A DNA stretch of 64,000 bases from contig NZ_CAMIHB010000001.1 in assembly GCF_946221635.1 (NCBI RefSeq), forward strand, positions 62,001 to 126,000, in the 5' to 3' direction. Shown here piece after piece: positions 7,250 to 16,949 of this stretch; positions within the stretch are counted from its first letter, which is position 1, and each line of letters opens with the position of its first letter. The stretch is from an uncultured Rhodoferax sp. Lineage in GTDB: Bacteria > Pseudomonadota > Gammaproteobacteria > Burkholderiales > Burkholderiaceae_C. The notes under the pieces were generated by a model. The model did not search any database. It saw only the letters and a list, made by a program, of their open reading frames with translations, and had not been told where the DNA came from. The translations under genes and the position numbers were made by a program.

Positions 7250-9850
7250 CTATCTGTTCTTCGCTGCCAGCGCCTTCAGCTGATACAGCGCATCCATGGC
7301 CTCGCGCGGGCTCATGGCGTCGGGGTTGATGCCGGCCAGGGCACTTTCCACTGCGCTCACCGGAGCGGCCTCCGGGGCGGGCGGTGCGGCAAACAGGTCC
7401 ACTTGCAGCTGCTGTTCGGAGGCGTGGGCTTCCAGCGCGTCCAGTGTGTGGCGAGCATGGTTGAGCACCGCGGCGGGCATGCCGGCCAGGCGGGCGACCT
7501 GCACGCCGTAGCTCTTGCTGGCGGGGCCGGGTTCGATGGCGTGCAGGAAGACGATGTCGCGTCCGGCTTCGGCTGCGCTCACGTGCACGTTCATGGCTGC
7601 GTGGTGCGTGGCCGGGAACTCGGTGAGCTCGAAGTAGTGCGTGGCAAACAGCGTGAAGGCCTGGGTCTTGTCGTGCAACTGGGTGGCTATGGCCGACGCC
7701 AGGGCCAGGCCGTCAAAGGTGCTGGTGCCGCGGCCGATCTCGTCCATCAGCACCAGGCTGTGGGGCGTGGCGCTGTGCAGTATCTGCGCGGCCTCGGTCA
7801 TCTCCAGCATGAAGGTGGACTGGGCGTTGGCCAGATCATCCGCCGCGCCGATGCGGGTGTGGATGGCGTCGATCGGACCCAGCCGGCAGGACTTGGCAGG
7901 CACATAGCTGCCCATGCTCGCCAGCAGGACGATGAGCGCGACCTGGCGCATGTAGGTGGACTTACCGCCCATGTTGGGGCCGGTGATGATCTGCATGCGC
8001 TGTTTGGGGCCGAAGCGTGCATCGTTGGCGATGAAGTTGCCGCTGGACAGCTCGGCCAGCCGCGCCTGCACCACCGGGTGGCGGCCCGCTTCGATGTCGA
8101 TGCAGGGCTCAGCGACAAACTGCGGCGCGCACCAGTCCAGTGTCAGCGCGCGCTCGGTCAGCGCGCACAGCGCGTCCAGCGCGGCCAGCGCACGGGACAC
8201 GCGGGTGAGCTGCGGAATGTGGGCTTGCAATTGGTCCAGCACCTGCTCGAAGAGGTACTTCTCGCGCGCCAGCGCGCGCTCCTGCGCGCTCAGGGCCTTG
8301 TCTTCAAAGGCCTTGAGTTCGGGTGTGATGAAACGCTCGGCGTTCTTCAGGGTCTGGCGGCGGCGGTAGTCCTCGGGTACCTTGTCGACCTGGCCGGTGG
8401 TGACCTCGATGTAGAAGCCATGGACCTTGTTGAACTGCACGCGCAGGTTGGCAATGCCGGTGCGGGCGCGTTCGCGTCCTTCCAGGTCCAGCAGGAAGGC
8501 GTCGCAGTTGGTCTGGATGGCGCGCAGCTCGTCGAGGTCGGCGTCAAAGCCGTTGGCGATCACGCCGCCGTCGCGCACCAGGGCGGCAGGCTCGGGGTCG
8601 ATCGCGCGCGCCAGCAGGGCCGTGGCCTCGCCCGGGGGCTGCAGCTGCTCGGCAATATGGGCCAAATAGCCTTCCAGCCCCCGTAGATGTTGCGCGAGCA
8701 GCTCTGTTTTTTGTAGCGTCACCACCAGGGCCACGAGTTCACGCGGGCGCACCTGGCGCAGCGCGGTGCGGGCGGTGATGCGCTCCACGTCGGCGCAGCC
8801 CTTGAGCTGGCCGCGCAGGGTTTGCCACAGGCCGGCCTTGAGCGTGCCTATGGCTTGCAGGCGGTGTTGGGCTTCGCTGCGGTCGCGCGCGGGCTCCAGC
8901 AGCCAGCTTTTGAGCATGCGGCTGCCCATGCCGGTCATGCAGGTGTCGATGAGGCTGAACAGCGTGGGGCTGTCTTCGCCGCGCAGGGTTTGCACCAGCT
9001 CCAGGTTGCGGCGCGTCGTCGCCGGCAGGTCAATGAGCGCGTCGTCGCGCTGCACCTGCACGCGGTGGATGTGGGTGAGGGCGCGCCCCTGCGTGTGCTC
9101 GGCATAGCCCAGGAGGGCGGCGCTGGCGGCGTGGGCCAGCGCCAGGTCCTGCGCGTTCCAACTGGAGAGGCTGGCGGCCTGCAGCGCGTCCAGCAGCTTG
9201 CGCTGGCCCAGCGCGCTGTCGAACTGCCATTCGGGCCGGGCCGTCAGGTACAGCGCATTGCTGGTGGAGCGCAGGCGCTTGAGCCGGTCCTCGAAGGTGG
9301 TGGTGCAGCCGGCGCTGTAGGCCAGCTCGCTGGGAGCGACGCGCTGCACCCAACCGGCCACTTCGTCGGGTGCGCACTCGGCCAGGAAGACCACGCCCTG
9401 TGTGACGGACAGCCAGGCCAGGCCGCAGCGGTTGCGCGGGCCCTGGTGTACGGCCATGAGGATGGATTCGGACTTTTCGCTCAGCAGCTCGGTATCGGTC
9501 AGTGTGCCGGGGGTCACCACGCGCACCACCTTGCGCTCCACCGGGCCCTTGGCCGCGCCCACTTCACCCACCTGTTCGCAGATGGCGACGGATTCTCCGT
9601 GGCGGATCAGCTTGGCCAGGTAGCCCTCCATGGCATGGAAGGGGACGCCGGCCATGATGACCGGTTCGCCGGCCGACTGGCCACGCTGCGTGAGCGTGAT
9701 GTCGAGCAGGCGCGCGGCCTTCTCGGCATCGGCGTAGAACATCTCGTAAAAGTCCCCCATGCGGTAGAAGAGCAGGGTGCCCGGATACTGGGCTTTGAGG
9801 CCCAGGTACTGGGCCATCATGGGGGTGTGTTGCGGTGCCGTTTCGGTCAT
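7250..9850 (-). CDS. mutS: DNA mismatch repair protein MutS
   Basis: 866-residue MutS, normal length. It recognises base mismatches and small loops and recruits MutL. The mismatch-binding Phe-X-Glu motif is in RMGDFYEMFY near residue 40. The C-terminal ATPase has Walker A GPNMGGKST and Walker B LVLMDEIGRGTS followed by STFDGLA, then the helix-turn-helix-like tail. ATG 9850 is used; the TAG stop directly abuts the methyltransferase relic. A copy of the dispersed repeat lies in frame in the core/lever region and encodes roughly LQKTELLAQHLRGLEGYL. No co-transcribed gene; the divergent GGDEF-EAL gene starts about 90 bp away. Confidence 0.98.
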   Translation of the reverse strand: MTETAPQHTPMMAQYLGLKAQYPGTLLFYRMGDFYEMFYADAEKAARLLDITLTQRGQSAGEPVIMAGVPFHAMEGYLAKLIRHGESVAICEQVGEVGAAKGPVERKVVRVVTPGTLTDTELLSEKSESILMAVHQGPRNRCGLAWLSVTQGVVFLAECAPDEVAGWVQRVAPSELAYSAGCTTTFEDRLKRLRSTSNALYLTARPEWQFDSALGQRKLLDALQAASLSSWNAQDLALAHAASAALLGYAEHTQGRALTHIHRVQVQRDDALIDLPATTRRNLELVQTLRGEDSPTLFSLIDTCMTGMGSRMLKSWLLEPARDRSEAQHRLQAIGTLKAGLWQTLRGQLKGCADVERITARTALRQVRPRELVALVVTLQKTELLAQHLRGLEGYLAHIAEQLQPPGEATALLARAIDPEPAALVRDGGVIANGFDADLDELRAIQTNCDAFLLDLEGRERARTGIANLRVQFNKVHGFYIEVTTGQVDKVPEDYRRRQTLKNAERFITPELKAFEDKALSAQERALAREKYLFEQVLDQLQAHIPQLTRVSRALAALDALCALTERALTLDWCAPQFVAEPCIDIEAGRHPVVQARLAELSSGNFIANDARFGPKQRMQIITGPNMGGKSTYMRQVALIVLLASMGSYVPAKSCRLGPIDAIHTRIGAADDLANAQSTFMLEMTEAAQILHSATPHSLVLMDEIGRGTSTFDGLALASAIATQLHDKTQAFTLFATHYFELTEFPATHHAAMNVHVSAAEAGRDIVFLHAIEPGPASKSYGVQVARLAGMPAAVLNHARHTLDALEAHASEQQLQVDLFAAPPAPEAAPVSAVESALAGINPDAMSPREAMDALYQLKALAAKNR
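8661..8717 (-). repeat. Dispersed repeat, copy 1 (inside mutS)
   Basis: On the minus strand it reads GCTACAAAAAACAGAGCTGC, then TCGCGCAACATCTACGGGGG and a tail CTGGAAGGCTATTTGGC. It matches the core and tail of the intergenic copies at 48550 and 35496. Confidence 0.65.
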
Positions 9851-9938
9851 CCAGAGAAGTCTATCAACTTCATGGGCCGGATCGGGTTTTCCAGGGGTTG
9901 TCCGGCGTGGCAGGCCCCGCCTTGAAGCCCTATGATGC

Positions 9939-12899
9939 GTGCATCCTCACTCTGGCGAGTCCCCCGTGTCTGTGACGCCCCCGCCCCTGCCGAACCAGCC
10001 AGTCCCGCCCGGCGCGCAGCCCGGTGTGTCCGGCGGTGCATGGGGCCTGACGCCCGGGGTGTTCAAGACCATCTTTGACTGCAGCCCCGAGGCGATTGTG
10101 TTGATCCGCGAACACGATGGCGTGCTGGTGGAGGTCAACACCGAGTGGTTGCACCTGACCGGCTATACCCGCGAGGAGGCGCTGGGTCGCACCGCGGTGG
10201 AACTGGGGCACTGGCTGGACCCTTCCGAACGCGAGCGTGTGTTTGCGCCCCTTCACCAGGGGGGGCGGGTGGTGGATGCCGATGTCACCCTGGTCATGAA
10301 GGACCGCAACCCCCGGGTGGTGCGCATGAACGCCACACAGGTGCACGAGCAGGGCGAGGCCTACATCCTGCTGTATTTGCGCGATGTAACGGCCGAACGC
10401 CTAGCCCATGAGGCCCTGCGTGCTGGGGAGCAGGCGCTGGAGAAGGTCAACGATTCACTCAACCGCCAGGTCAAGCTCCACGAATTGACCGAGTCCCTGG
10501 CCAAGGTGGGCCACTGGGTCGCCTACCCTGGCAGCACCGATTTGCACATCTCCCGCGGCGCTGCCCATATCGGCGGTTTGGGCGAGCAAACCCTGTTGCG
10601 GCGCGGCCAGTTGATCCAGACCCTGGTGCCGGAGGACCGGCCCCAGGTGGAAAGGGCCTTGCAGCGCATGGACGGTGAGGTGGTGGAGTACCGCTGGCGC
10701 CGTCCGGATGGTGAGCTCATTTGGGTGCGGGCCCGCTTCTACCAGCAGCTCAAGGACGGCGTGGTACAGGCGGAGATGGGCGTGATCCAGGAATTCACCG
10801 ATGAGCAGCGTGTGCGCCAGAGCCTGGAAAACCGCCTGACGTTCATCCACAAGATCACTGCCCGCGCGCCGGGTTTGGTGTACGAATACCAGATGTGGGC
10901 CGACGGGCGCTTCATCTTTCCCTTTGTCAGTGCCGGGGTGGAACAAATCTATGGGGTGACGCCCGAGCAGGTCTATGCCGATCCCACCCTGCTGTTTCGT
11001 GGCCTGCACCCGGAGGACGCGGACCTGGTGCGCAAGACGACCCAGGAAGCCATGGTCCGCGTACAGCCCTGGCAGTGTGAGTTCCGGGTCATCGCACGGG
11101 ATGGCGTGGTGCGCTGGATGCTGGGGAGTTCCCTGCCCGAGCTGCAGCCGGACGGTTCGGTGCTGTTCTGCGGCTCCATTACCGACATCACCCCGCAGAA
11201 GGAGGCCCAGGAACGTCTGCGGGCCAGCGAGGAGCGTTTTCGCAGCCTGTCGGCGCTGTCCTCGGACTGGTACTGGGAGCAGGATGCCGAGTACCGCTTT
11301 GTGCGCATCGATGGCAACGGCCTCAGTGGTGCGAGGATGGCCTCGGACGCCGCCATCGGCCACACGCGCTGGGACTCGGGTGCCATGGGGGTGAGCGAAG
11401 CGCAGTGGGAGGCCCACAAGGCCCAGGTCATGGCGCACGAGACATTCCATGATTTCGAGATCCAGCGCCTGCTCAAGGATGGCACCTATATGTGGGCCTC
11501 CATCAGCGGTACGCCCATTTTCAACGCCCAGGGGGAGTTCTGCGGCTACCGCGGCACGGGCCGCGACATCTCGGCCCGCAAGCAGGCCGAGGCCGAAATC
11601 GAGCGCCTGGCCTTTTTTGATGCCTTGACCGGTCTGCCCAACCGGCGCCTCTTGATCGACCGGTTGGAGCATGCCGTGGCCACCAGCGTGCGCCACCGCC
11701 AGCATGGGGCCTTGCTGTTCATCGACCTGGACAACTTCAAGATCCTCAACGACACCCTGGGACACCACATGGGCGATTTGCTCCTGCAGCAGGTTGCCGT
11801 CCGATTGCAGGAATGCGTGCGCGATGTGGACACCGTGGCCCGCCTGGGTGGGGACGAGTTTGTGGTCATGCTCGAAGAGCTGGACACGCTGCCCGCCGAG
11901 GCCGCCAGCCAGGCCGAGATGGTGGCCAAGAAGATCCTGCAGTCGCTCAACCAGCAATTTGTGTTGGGCGGTCACTACCTGCACAGCTCACCCAGCATCG
12001 GCGTCACCCTGTTCTACCAGCACCAGCTTTCGGTGGACGAACTGCTCAAGCGCGCCGACCTGGCCATGTACCAGGCCAAGGGCGCGGGTCGCAACACGCT
12101 GCGGTTTTTCGACCCCGACATGCAGGCCGCCGCGTCGGCCCGCGCCGCCATGGAGGCGGATCTGCGCCAGGGGCTGCTGCGCAACGAATTCATGCTGTAC
12201 TACCAGTGTGTGGTGGACGACCAGGGCAACACCACCGGGGTGGAGGCGCTGCTGCGCTGGAAACACCCGGAGCGGGGGCTGGTGCCGCCCAATGAGTTCA
12301 TTCCCGTGGCCGAGCAGACCGGCCTCATCCTGCCGCTGGGACAGTGGGTGCTGGAGGCGGCCTGCGCGCAGTTGGTGGCCTGGAGTGCCAAGCCGCACAC
12401 GGAGCGCCTGAGCATGGCGGTGAACGTCAGTGCGCGCCAGTTCAAGCACCCGGAGTTTTCCAACCACATCCTCAACCTGCTGCGCCTCTCGGGCGCCAAT
12501 CCCTACCGGCTCAAGCTCGAACTGACCGAGAGCCTGCTGCTGTCGGACTTTGACGAGGTGATCGACAAGATGAGCGAGCTGCGTTCCATCGGTGTGGGCT
12601 TTTCGCTTGACGACTTCGGCACCGGCTATTCCAGCCTGGCCTACCTCAAGCGCCTGCCGCTGGACCAGCTCAAGATCGACCAGTCCTTTGTGCGCGACGT
12701 GCTGACGGACCCCAATGACGCTGCCATTGCCCGCACCATTCTCAACCTGGCCCGCAGCCTGGACCTGGGGGTGGTGGCGGAGGGCGTGGAAACGGCGGGC
12801 CAGCGCGACTTCCTGTTGCACAACGGATGCAAGGCCTTCCAGGGCTATTTCTTTGGCCGACCGGTCCCGGTCGAGCAGCTCAAGCTGCCGGCTCCATGA
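9939..12899 (+). CDS. Multi-PAS GGDEF-EAL signalling protein
   Basis: Up to 986 residues. After a Pro-rich N-terminus come about four PAS regions (about 40-160, 185-290, 300-430, 430-550), then GGDEF with an intact RLGGDEF near residue 635 and EAL with VEALLRW near 767, NVSARQF, ELTESLLL and DDFGTGYSS. Both cyclase and phosphodiesterase signatures are complete, so either activity is possible; PAS domains probably set the balance by redox, light or ligand signals. No transmembrane segment is evident. The start is uncertain: GTG 9939, 9966 and 9972 are all in frame with no clear ribosome-binding site. Its stop overlaps the next paralogue by 4 bp. Confidence 0.9.
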   Translation: MHPHSGESPVSVTPPPLPNQPVPPGAQPGVSGGAWGLTPGVFKTIFDCSPEAIVLIREHDGVLVEVNTEWLHLTGYTREEALGRTAVELGHWLDPSERERVFAPLHQGGRVVDADVTLVMKDRNPRVVRMNATQVHEQGEAYILLYLRDVTAERLAHEALRAGEQALEKVNDSLNRQVKLHELTESLAKVGHWVAYPGSTDLHISRGAAHIGGLGEQTLLRRGQLIQTLVPEDRPQVERALQRMDGEVVEYRWRRPDGELIWVRARFYQQLKDGVVQAEMGVIQEFTDEQRVRQSLENRLTFIHKITARAPGLVYEYQMWADGRFIFPFVSAGVEQIYGVTPEQVYADPTLLFRGLHPEDADLVRKTTQEAMVRVQPWQCEFRVIARDGVVRWMLGSSLPELQPDGSVLFCGSITDITPQKEAQERLRASEERFRSLSALSSDWYWEQDAEYRFVRIDGNGLSGARMASDAAIGHTRWDSGAMGVSEAQWEAHKAQVMAHETFHDFEIQRLLKDGTYMWASISGTPIFNAQGEFCGYRGTGRDISARKQAEAEIERLAFFDALTGLPNRRLLIDRLEHAVATSVRHRQHGALLFIDLDNFKILNDTLGHHMGDLLLQQVAVRLQECVRDVDTVARLGGDEFVVMLEELDTLPAEAASQAEMVAKKILQSLNQQFVLGGHYLHSSPSIGVTLFYQHQLSVDELLKRADLAMYQAKGAGRNTLRFFDPDMQAAASARAAMEADLRQGLLRNEFMLYYQCVVDDQGNTTGVEALLRWKHPERGLVPPNEFIPVAEQTGLILPLGQWVLEAACAQLVAWSAKPHTERLSMAVNVSARQFKHPEFSNHILNLLRLSGANPYRLKLELTESLLLSDFDEVIDKMSELRSIGVGFSLDDFGTGYSSLAYLKRLPLDQLKIDQSFVRDVLTDPNDAAIARTILNLARSLDLGVVAEGVETAGQRDFLLHNGCKAFQGYFFGRPVPVEQLKLPAP

Positions 12900-15079
12900 C
12901 GCCCAGCGAAACGCCAGGACTCCCGGACAGTGTGGAGCGCCTGCAGGCCGAGGTGGAGCGTCTGCGTAGCGCGCTGGTAGCGCAGGAGCACGCCAGCCGC
13001 CGCCAGTACGACATGCTGGATGCGCTGTTCGTGCGCAGCACTGCGGCCATCTCGGTCAACCGCATCAGCGATGGCGCCTTTGTCGATGTGAACCGGCGCT
13101 GGGAGCGCCTGACGGGTTATTCCTGGCAGGAGGCCATGGGCCGCACCACGCTGGACCTGGGCTTCTGGTCCAGCAAGGAGGCGCGCGACACGGCCTTTGG
13201 CCACCTGGCCCAGTCAGACCTCCCGCCCCACCAGGAGGTGCCATTCACCACGCGCGATGGCCGCAAGCTGCTGTTGCTGATGACGGGGACGCGCCTGAAC
13301 CTGAGTGGCGTGCCGCATGCGGTGGTCTACCTCAATGACATCACGGAGCACAAGGCCGCGCAGGCCACGCTGCTGGAAAGCGAAGCGCGTTTCCGCTCGC
13401 TGACCCACCTGTCCTCCGACTGGTTCTGGGAGCAGGACGCCGAGTTCCGCTTTGTGCGTTTTGACGGTGCGGTGGCGGGCAAGCTGGGGGTGTCGGGCAG
13501 CCGCGGTTTGGGTCTCACCCGCTGGGATGTGGGCGCGGCCAATATGTCCGAGGCGGACTGGGAGGCACACCGCGCGCTGTTGGAGTCCCACGCGGAGTTC
13601 CGTGAGCTGGAGCTGTGCGACATCGACGCCGAGGGCAAGGTGTTCTGGATGTCCATCAGCGGAGCCCCCATCTTTGACACGCAGGGCCGCTTCCAGGGGT
13701 ACCGCGGCGTGGGTCGCAATATCACCGGCCGCAAGCTGGCCGAAGAAAAGATCGAGCGCCTGGCCTTTTTCGATGTGCTGACCGGCCTGCCTAACCGCCG
13801 CCTGTTGATTGACCGCCTGCAGCAGGCGCTGGTGCTGGCCGGGCGTGACAAGTCGGTGGGGGCCCTGCTGTTCATCGACCTGGACAATTTCAAGGACCTC
13901 AACGACACCCGGGGCCACGATGTGGGCGACCTGCTCCTGCGGGACGTGGCCCAACGCCTGGTGGCCTGCGTGCGCCAGGCCGATACCGTGGCCCGCCTGG
14001 GCGGGGATGAATTTGTCGTGCTGCTGCACAACCTGGAGCGTGATCCGGTGCTGGCCATGGCCCATGTGGAGCAGGTTGGCAAGAAGGTGATTGCCAGCCT
14101 GAACCAGATGTACCTGCTGGGCGACGTGGAGCACCACAGCACACCCAGCATCGGCATCACCCTGTTCGGGCAGCAGGAGCAGACGGTGGATGAGCTGCTC
14201 AAACAGGCGGATCTGGCCATGTACGAGGCCAAGGCGGCCGGGCGCAACACCTTGCGCTTCTTCGACCCCGCCATGCAAGCCCTGGTGGCGCAGCGCACGG
14301 CGCTGGAGCAGGACCTGCGCCAGGGCCTGCAGCGCCGGGAGCTGGTGGTGTACTACCAGCCGGTGGTCGATGCACAGGGCGGCATGGTCGGGGCCGAGGC
14401 CCTGGTGCGCTGGCAGCATCCGCAGCGCGGCATGGTCTCGCCCAGCGCCTTCATTTCAGTGGCCGAGCAGACGGGGTTGATCCTGTCCCTGGGTTCCTGG
14501 GTGCTGGAGACGGCCTGCCGCCAACTGGCCAGGTGGTCCGAAGACCCGGCCACGGCGGGCTTGACCATCGCGGTCAATGTGAGTGCCCGCCAGTTCCGCC
14601 ACCCGGATTTTGTGGACCAGGTGGCGGCCACCTTGCTGGCCACGCGGGCCAACCCGCTGAACCTGAAACTGGAGCTGACGGAGAGCCTTTTGCTCAGCGA
14701 TGCGGATGATGCGGTACGCAAGATGACGGAGCTGCGCCTGAGCGGACTGAAGTTCTCGCTGGACGATTTCGGGACCGGCTACTCATCCCTGTCCTACCTC
14801 AAGCGCCTGCCGCTGGAGCAGCTCAAGATCGACCAGTCCTTTGTGCGTGATGTGCTGACCGACCCCAACGATGCGGCCATTGCCCGCACCGTGCTGGCCC
14901 TGGGCCAAAGCCTGGGGTTGGGTGTGGTGGCGGAAGGGGTGGAGACGGACGGGCAGCGCGACTTTTTGCTGCAGAACGGATGCACCCTGTTCCAGGGTTA
15001 TCTGTTTGGCCGTCCCGTGCCGGTAGAGGCCCTGCCATTTACGGGGCAGGGCCAGCGGCGCTCGGAATCAGGCGTCTGA
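12896..15079 (+). CDS. PAS-PAS-GGDEF-EAL signalling protein (paralogue)
   Basis: 727 residues. It starts at ATG 12896, overlapping the stop of the upstream paralogue (ATGA). A short coiled coil (ERLQAEVERLRSALV) precedes two PAS regions, then GGDEF with RLGGDEF near residue 367 and EAL with AEALVRW near 500, NVSARQF, ELTESLLL and DDFGTGYSS. Signature motifs are intact. Its last PAS, GGDEF and EAL regions closely resemble those of the preceding gene (for example FVRDVLTDPNDAAIART in both), indicating a tandem duplication with loss or gain of PAS units. Translational coupling implies equimolar production and possible heteromer formation. The 3' end overlaps convergent suhB by 12 bp. Confidence 0.9.
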   Translation: MTPSETPGLPDSVERLQAEVERLRSALVAQEHASRRQYDMLDALFVRSTAAISVNRISDGAFVDVNRRWERLTGYSWQEAMGRTTLDLGFWSSKEARDTAFGHLAQSDLPPHQEVPFTTRDGRKLLLLMTGTRLNLSGVPHAVVYLNDITEHKAAQATLLESEARFRSLTHLSSDWFWEQDAEFRFVRFDGAVAGKLGVSGSRGLGLTRWDVGAANMSEADWEAHRALLESHAEFRELELCDIDAEGKVFWMSISGAPIFDTQGRFQGYRGVGRNITGRKLAEEKIERLAFFDVLTGLPNRRLLIDRLQQALVLAGRDKSVGALLFIDLDNFKDLNDTRGHDVGDLLLRDVAQRLVACVRQADTVARLGGDEFVVLLHNLERDPVLAMAHVEQVGKKVIASLNQMYLLGDVEHHSTPSIGITLFGQQEQTVDELLKQADLAMYEAKAAGRNTLRFFDPAMQALVAQRTALEQDLRQGLQRRELVVYYQPVVDAQGGMVGAEALVRWQHPQRGMVSPSAFISVAEQTGLILSLGSWVLETACRQLARWSEDPATAGLTIAVNVSARQFRHPDFVDQVAATLLATRANPLNLKLELTESLLLSDADDAVRKMTELRLSGLKFSLDDFGTGYSSLSYLKRLPLEQLKIDQSFVRDVLTDPNDAAIARTVLALGQSLGLGVVAEGVETDGQRDFLLQNGCTLFQGYLFGRPVPVEALPFTGQGQRRSESGV

Positions 15080-15955
15080 AGCGGGCGCTTCTGCGCTGTT
15101 GTCCGCAGCGATGGCGGCTTGACGCAGCGCGGCCTTTTCGCCGGCGGGGGCAAACTTGCTGTACTTGCCCAGCAGGCCCACCAACTGGCCGTAGACGCGC
15201 GGCGTGCCGGCCAGGATTTCCTGCTGGTCCAGGAACTCGGCCTCGCCCGTGAAGTTGCCCACCAGGCCACCGGCTTCGGTCACCAGCAGCGAACCGGCCG
15301 CCACGTCCCAGGGTTGCAGGCCCAGTTCGAAAAAGCCTTCGGTGTAGCCAGCGGCCACATAGGCCAGGTCCAGCGCGGCGGAACCGGGGCGGCGCAGGCC
15401 GGCGGTGCGCTGCATCACGTCGCCCATCATCTGCAGGTACTGGTTGAAGTTGTCGCCCTGGCGGAAGGGGAAGCCGGTGGAGATCAGCGACTCCTTGAGC
15501 TGGCTGCGCTTGGAGACGCGGATGCGGCGGTCGTTGAGGAACGCACCGCGGCCCTTGGTGGCGGTAAACAGGTCGTTGCGGGTGGGGTCGTAGACCACGG
15601 CGTGTTCCACCTTGCCCTTGACGGCCAAAGCGATGCTGACGCAGTACACGGGCAGGCCGTGGATGAAGTTGGTGGTGCCGTCCAGGGGATCGATGATCCA
15701 GACGTATTCGGAGTCGCGGGCGCCGTGTTCCTTGCCGGATTCTTCGGCCCAGATGCCGTGGCCGGGGTAGGCCGTCAGCAGGGTTTCAATGATCGCTTGT
15801 TCTGCAGCATGGTCGATTTCGGTGACGAAGTCATTGGCCTTTTTTTGTGACACGCGAACGGATTCGATGTCCAGAGCGGCGCGGTTGATGATGGAACCGG
15901 CAGTGCGGGCGGCCTTGATGGCCACATTGACCATGGGGTGCAGATTGAGCGTCAT
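15068..15955 (-). CDS. suhB: Inositol-1-monophosphatase family protein SuhB
   Basis: 295 residues. Mg-dependent phosphatase of the inositol monophosphatase fold; in Proteobacteria SuhB also acts in ribosomal RNA antitermination complexes. Metal-binding motifs are visible: AEESGKE, then WIIDPLDGTTNF (the DPxDGTTN signature) and a C-terminal QPWDVAAGSLL (WDxAAG). The Ala-rich tail after residue 275 is longer than in enteric homologues. It is divergent from trmJ across about 130 bp and convergent with the GGDEF-EAL gene, overlapping it by 12 bp. Confidence 0.95.
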   Translation of the reverse strand: MTLNLHPMVNVAIKAARTAGSIINRAALDIESVRVSQKKANDFVTEIDHAAEQAIIETLLTAYPGHGIWAEESGKEHGARDSEYVWIIDPLDGTTNFIHGLPVYCVSIALAVKGKVEHAVVYDPTRNDLFTATKGRGAFLNDRRIRVSKRSQLKESLISTGFPFRQGDNFNQYLQMMGDVMQRTAGLRRPGSAALDLAYVAAGYTEGFFELGLQPWDVAAGSLLVTEAGGLVGNFTGEAEFLDQQEILAGTPRVYGQLVGLLGKYSKFAPAGEKAALRQAAIAADNSAEAPASDA

Positions 15956-16087
15956 AGATTGTGGGGGGAAGAACTGGGAGGACCGGCTGGCGATGCAGGC
16001 GGCGACAATAGGCGTATTTTAACGGCAGGGCTTGGGTTGCGCACCCTAAGACCCCACAACCGCCTCTCCCGCCTGAGCTTTCCCCGT

Positions 16088-16939
16088 ATGCATACCCGAT
16101 TCATCCTCATCAACACCAGCCACGCCGGCAATGTGGGCGCCGCCGCCCGCGCCATGAAAACCATGGGTTTTGACGACCTGGTGCTGGTAGCGCCGCGCTG
16201 GGCCAATGTGCTGCGCCGCGAGGAAACCATCCAGCGTGCCAGCGGGGCGCTGGACGTGCTGGACAAATGCCGCATCGTGGACACGCTGGACGAGGCGCTG
16301 GACGGCGTGGACCACCTCTGCGCCACGGCCATGACGCCACGCGACTTCGGCCCGCCCACGCGCACGCCGCGCGAACACTTTGAGTTGCTATCAAAAGGGG
16401 AGCTTCTGGCGCATATTCCACGCGGGCTGGATGCCAATTTAGCTGATATTTCTCCCGAAGGCCTGAAGCCGCGGTCCCTAGGGTTTCTCTTTGGTTCGGA
16501 GCGCTTTGGCATGCGCAATGAGGACGTGTACCGCTGCCACGTGTGCCTCTCCATCCCCAGCAACCCCCAATTTGGCTCGCTCAATATCGGCGCGGCGCTG
16601 CAGGTGATCGCGTACGAATGGCGGCTGGCGCTGGGTGGGTTTGGCGTGGATGCAGCCAGCACTCCCAGCGTCCTGGCCGATGCGGCGCAGGTCAGCGGCA
16701 TGCTGGGGCACCTGGAGCAATCCTTGGTGGCACTGGGTTTTCTGGACCCGGCCGCGCCCAAGAAGCTGATGCCCCGGCTCAACAGCCTGTTCAACCGCGC
16801 CCAGGTCACGCAGGAGGAAATCCATATCCTGCGCGGCATTGCCAAGGCGATCCTGCAGCAGAGCGCCGCCGTCCCCCAAACACCTGCGGCGGCTGCGGGC
16901 ATGGTGGCGGTAGACGGCAAAGCGCCTTTGAACGGATAG
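16088..16939 (+). CDS. trmJ: tRNA (cytidine/uridine-2'-O)-methyltransferase TrmJ
   Basis: 283 residues, SPOUT-class methyltransferase that 2'-O-methylates position 32 of tRNA. The N-terminal block TSHAGNVGAAARAMKTMG, LFGSERFGM and SLNIGAALQVIAYE form the knotted SAM site. ATG 16088 is chosen because family similarity begins there. Between the REHFE and SLGFLFG blocks it carries about 18 residues more than the E. coli protein as I recall it; this stretch is encoded by a dispersed repeat. It lies 10 bp upstream of cysE, so probably one transcript. Confidence 0.93.
   Translation: MHTRFILINTSHAGNVGAAARAMKTMGFDDLVLVAPRWANVLRREETIQRASGALDVLDKCRIVDTLDEALDGVDHLCATAMTPRDFGPPTRTPREHFELLSKGELLAHIPRGLDANLADISPEGLKPRSLGFLFGSERFGMRNEDVYRCHVCLSIPSNPQFGSLNIGAALQVIAYEWRLALGGFGVDAASTPSVLADAAQVSGMLGHLEQSLVALGFLDPAAPKKLMPRLNSLFNRAQVTQEEIHILRGIAKAILQQSAAVPQTPAAAAGMVAVDGKAPLNG
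16387..16440 (+). repeat. Dispersed repeat, copy 3 (inside trmJ)
   Basis: Reads GCTATCAAAAGGGGAGCTTC, then TGGCGCATATTCCACGCGGG and CTGGATGCCAATTT. It is closest to the copy at 41229, which also has GCGCATATTCCATGCGGG. In frame, it encodes LLSKGELLAHIPRGLDANL. Confidence 0.75.
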
Positions 16940-16949
16940 ACTCTTTCGC

